A stretch of 64,000 nt of DNA, taken from positions 362,645 through 426,644 of the forward strand of contig NZ_BMVU01000003.1 in the NCBI RefSeq assembly GCF_014650875.1. Reading direction: 5' to 3'. This DNA is from Streptomyces minutiscleroticus. Lineage in GTDB: Bacteria > Actinomycetota > Actinomycetes > Streptomycetales > Streptomycetaceae. The notes under the pieces are model-generated. The model saw only the letters and a program-made list of their open reading frames with translations, was not told where the DNA came from and searched no databases. Made by a program: the position numbers and the translations under genes. Shown here piece by piece: positions 63,883 to 64,000 of the stretch; within the stretch, counting starts at the first letter, position 1; each line of letters starts with the position of its first letter.

Positions 63883-64000
63883 ATGGATCATGCAGAGGTG
63901 CTTCTCATCGGAGGGCGAGCTGGTGTCGGTAAGACGACGGTGGGGTGGGAGGTGTCGGCGCTGCTGCGCTCCGAGGCGGTCGCGCACGCGGTCATCGACG
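63883..64000 (+). CDS. P-loop ATPase/kinase, cut by the window end
   Basis: ATG 63883 opens MDHAEVLLIGGRAGVGKTTV with a Walker A motif GGRAGVGKTT at residues 10-19, followed by GWEVSALLRSEAVAHAVID. This is the start of an AAA/adenylate-kinase-like nucleotide-binding protein. The rest lies beyond base 64000, so the family cannot be refined. Confidence 0.75.
   Translation, partial: MDHAEVLLIGGRAGVGKTTVGWEVSALLRSEAVAHAVID

Overview
The window is very GC-rich DNA with long overlapping open frames, GTG/TTG starts and purine-rich ribosome binding sites. Its protein families are typical of Streptomyces: class IV lanthipeptide synthetase, MmyB-type XRE regulators, rifampin phosphotransferase with its rifamycin-associated element, kdpFABC, and NlpC/P60 and LCP cell-wall proteins. 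The mix of secondary-metabolism genes, isolated regulators and many gene relics, with no core housekeeping block, suggests a chromosome arm. That placement is inference.

Layout. 1-6.3 kb: end of a probable biosynthetic block (cytochrome P450 cut by the window edge, CPA2 cation/proton antiporter, FAD-dependent oxidoreductase, acyl-adenylating enzyme), closed by hairpin terminators. 6.4-7.0 kb: maltokinase-cap-like protein. 7.3-10.7 kb: a compact class IV lanthipeptide locus with its own AT-rich promoter, the synthetase lanL, a 46-codon precursor gene directly downstream with a perfect Shine-Dalgarno sequence, and a long hairpin. 10.7-15.6 kb: a NarL-type response regulator and PDZ/GAF sensor kinase, then a secreted-type lipase and a 29-codon mini-gene. 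Three DevR/DosR-like boxes (GGGAC-N4-GTCCC type) lie 101-103 bp upstream of the kinase, lipase and mini-gene starts, which suggests a local regulon. 15.8-21.2 kb: PLP enzyme, P450, aromatic-type FAD monooxygenase and ACMSD-like amidohydrolase, possibly a small tailoring cluster. 21.4-26.4 kb: PPK2 kinase, methionine aminopeptidase, XRE regulator diverging from a hydrolase, and an aldo/keto reductase relic.

26.4-33.8 kb: APC permease diverging from a kdp K+-ATPase operon that lacks kdpDE here; the shared intergenic region carries an eight-copy 13-bp tandem array and a 32-bp-phased direct repeat. 33.8-38.9 kb: PAS-GAF-SpoIIE phosphatase and the rifamycin-inactivating phosphotransferase rph, with the RAE palindrome between them. 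39.8-45.7 kb: cell-envelope group (NodB-GT2 fusion with a degenerate NodB site, LCP protein, NlpC/P60 hydrolase, unknown protein).

45.8-48.3 kb and 53-64 kb are full of decayed genes: crystallin-J1-like, SDR, ankyrin, glycosyltransferase, XRE, frameshifted SDR, an SRPBCC/TetR chimera, and IS5- and IS30-type transposase pieces. Among them are intact hydrolases with clear promoter/operator palindromes. A perfect 54-bp palindrome sits at an SDR/ankyrin junction. Intact genes between these zones are a secreted serine hydrolase, a CtaA/Cox15 heme A synthase, a PPOX-type flavoprotein and a membrane protein. The window ends inside a P-loop ATPase gene.
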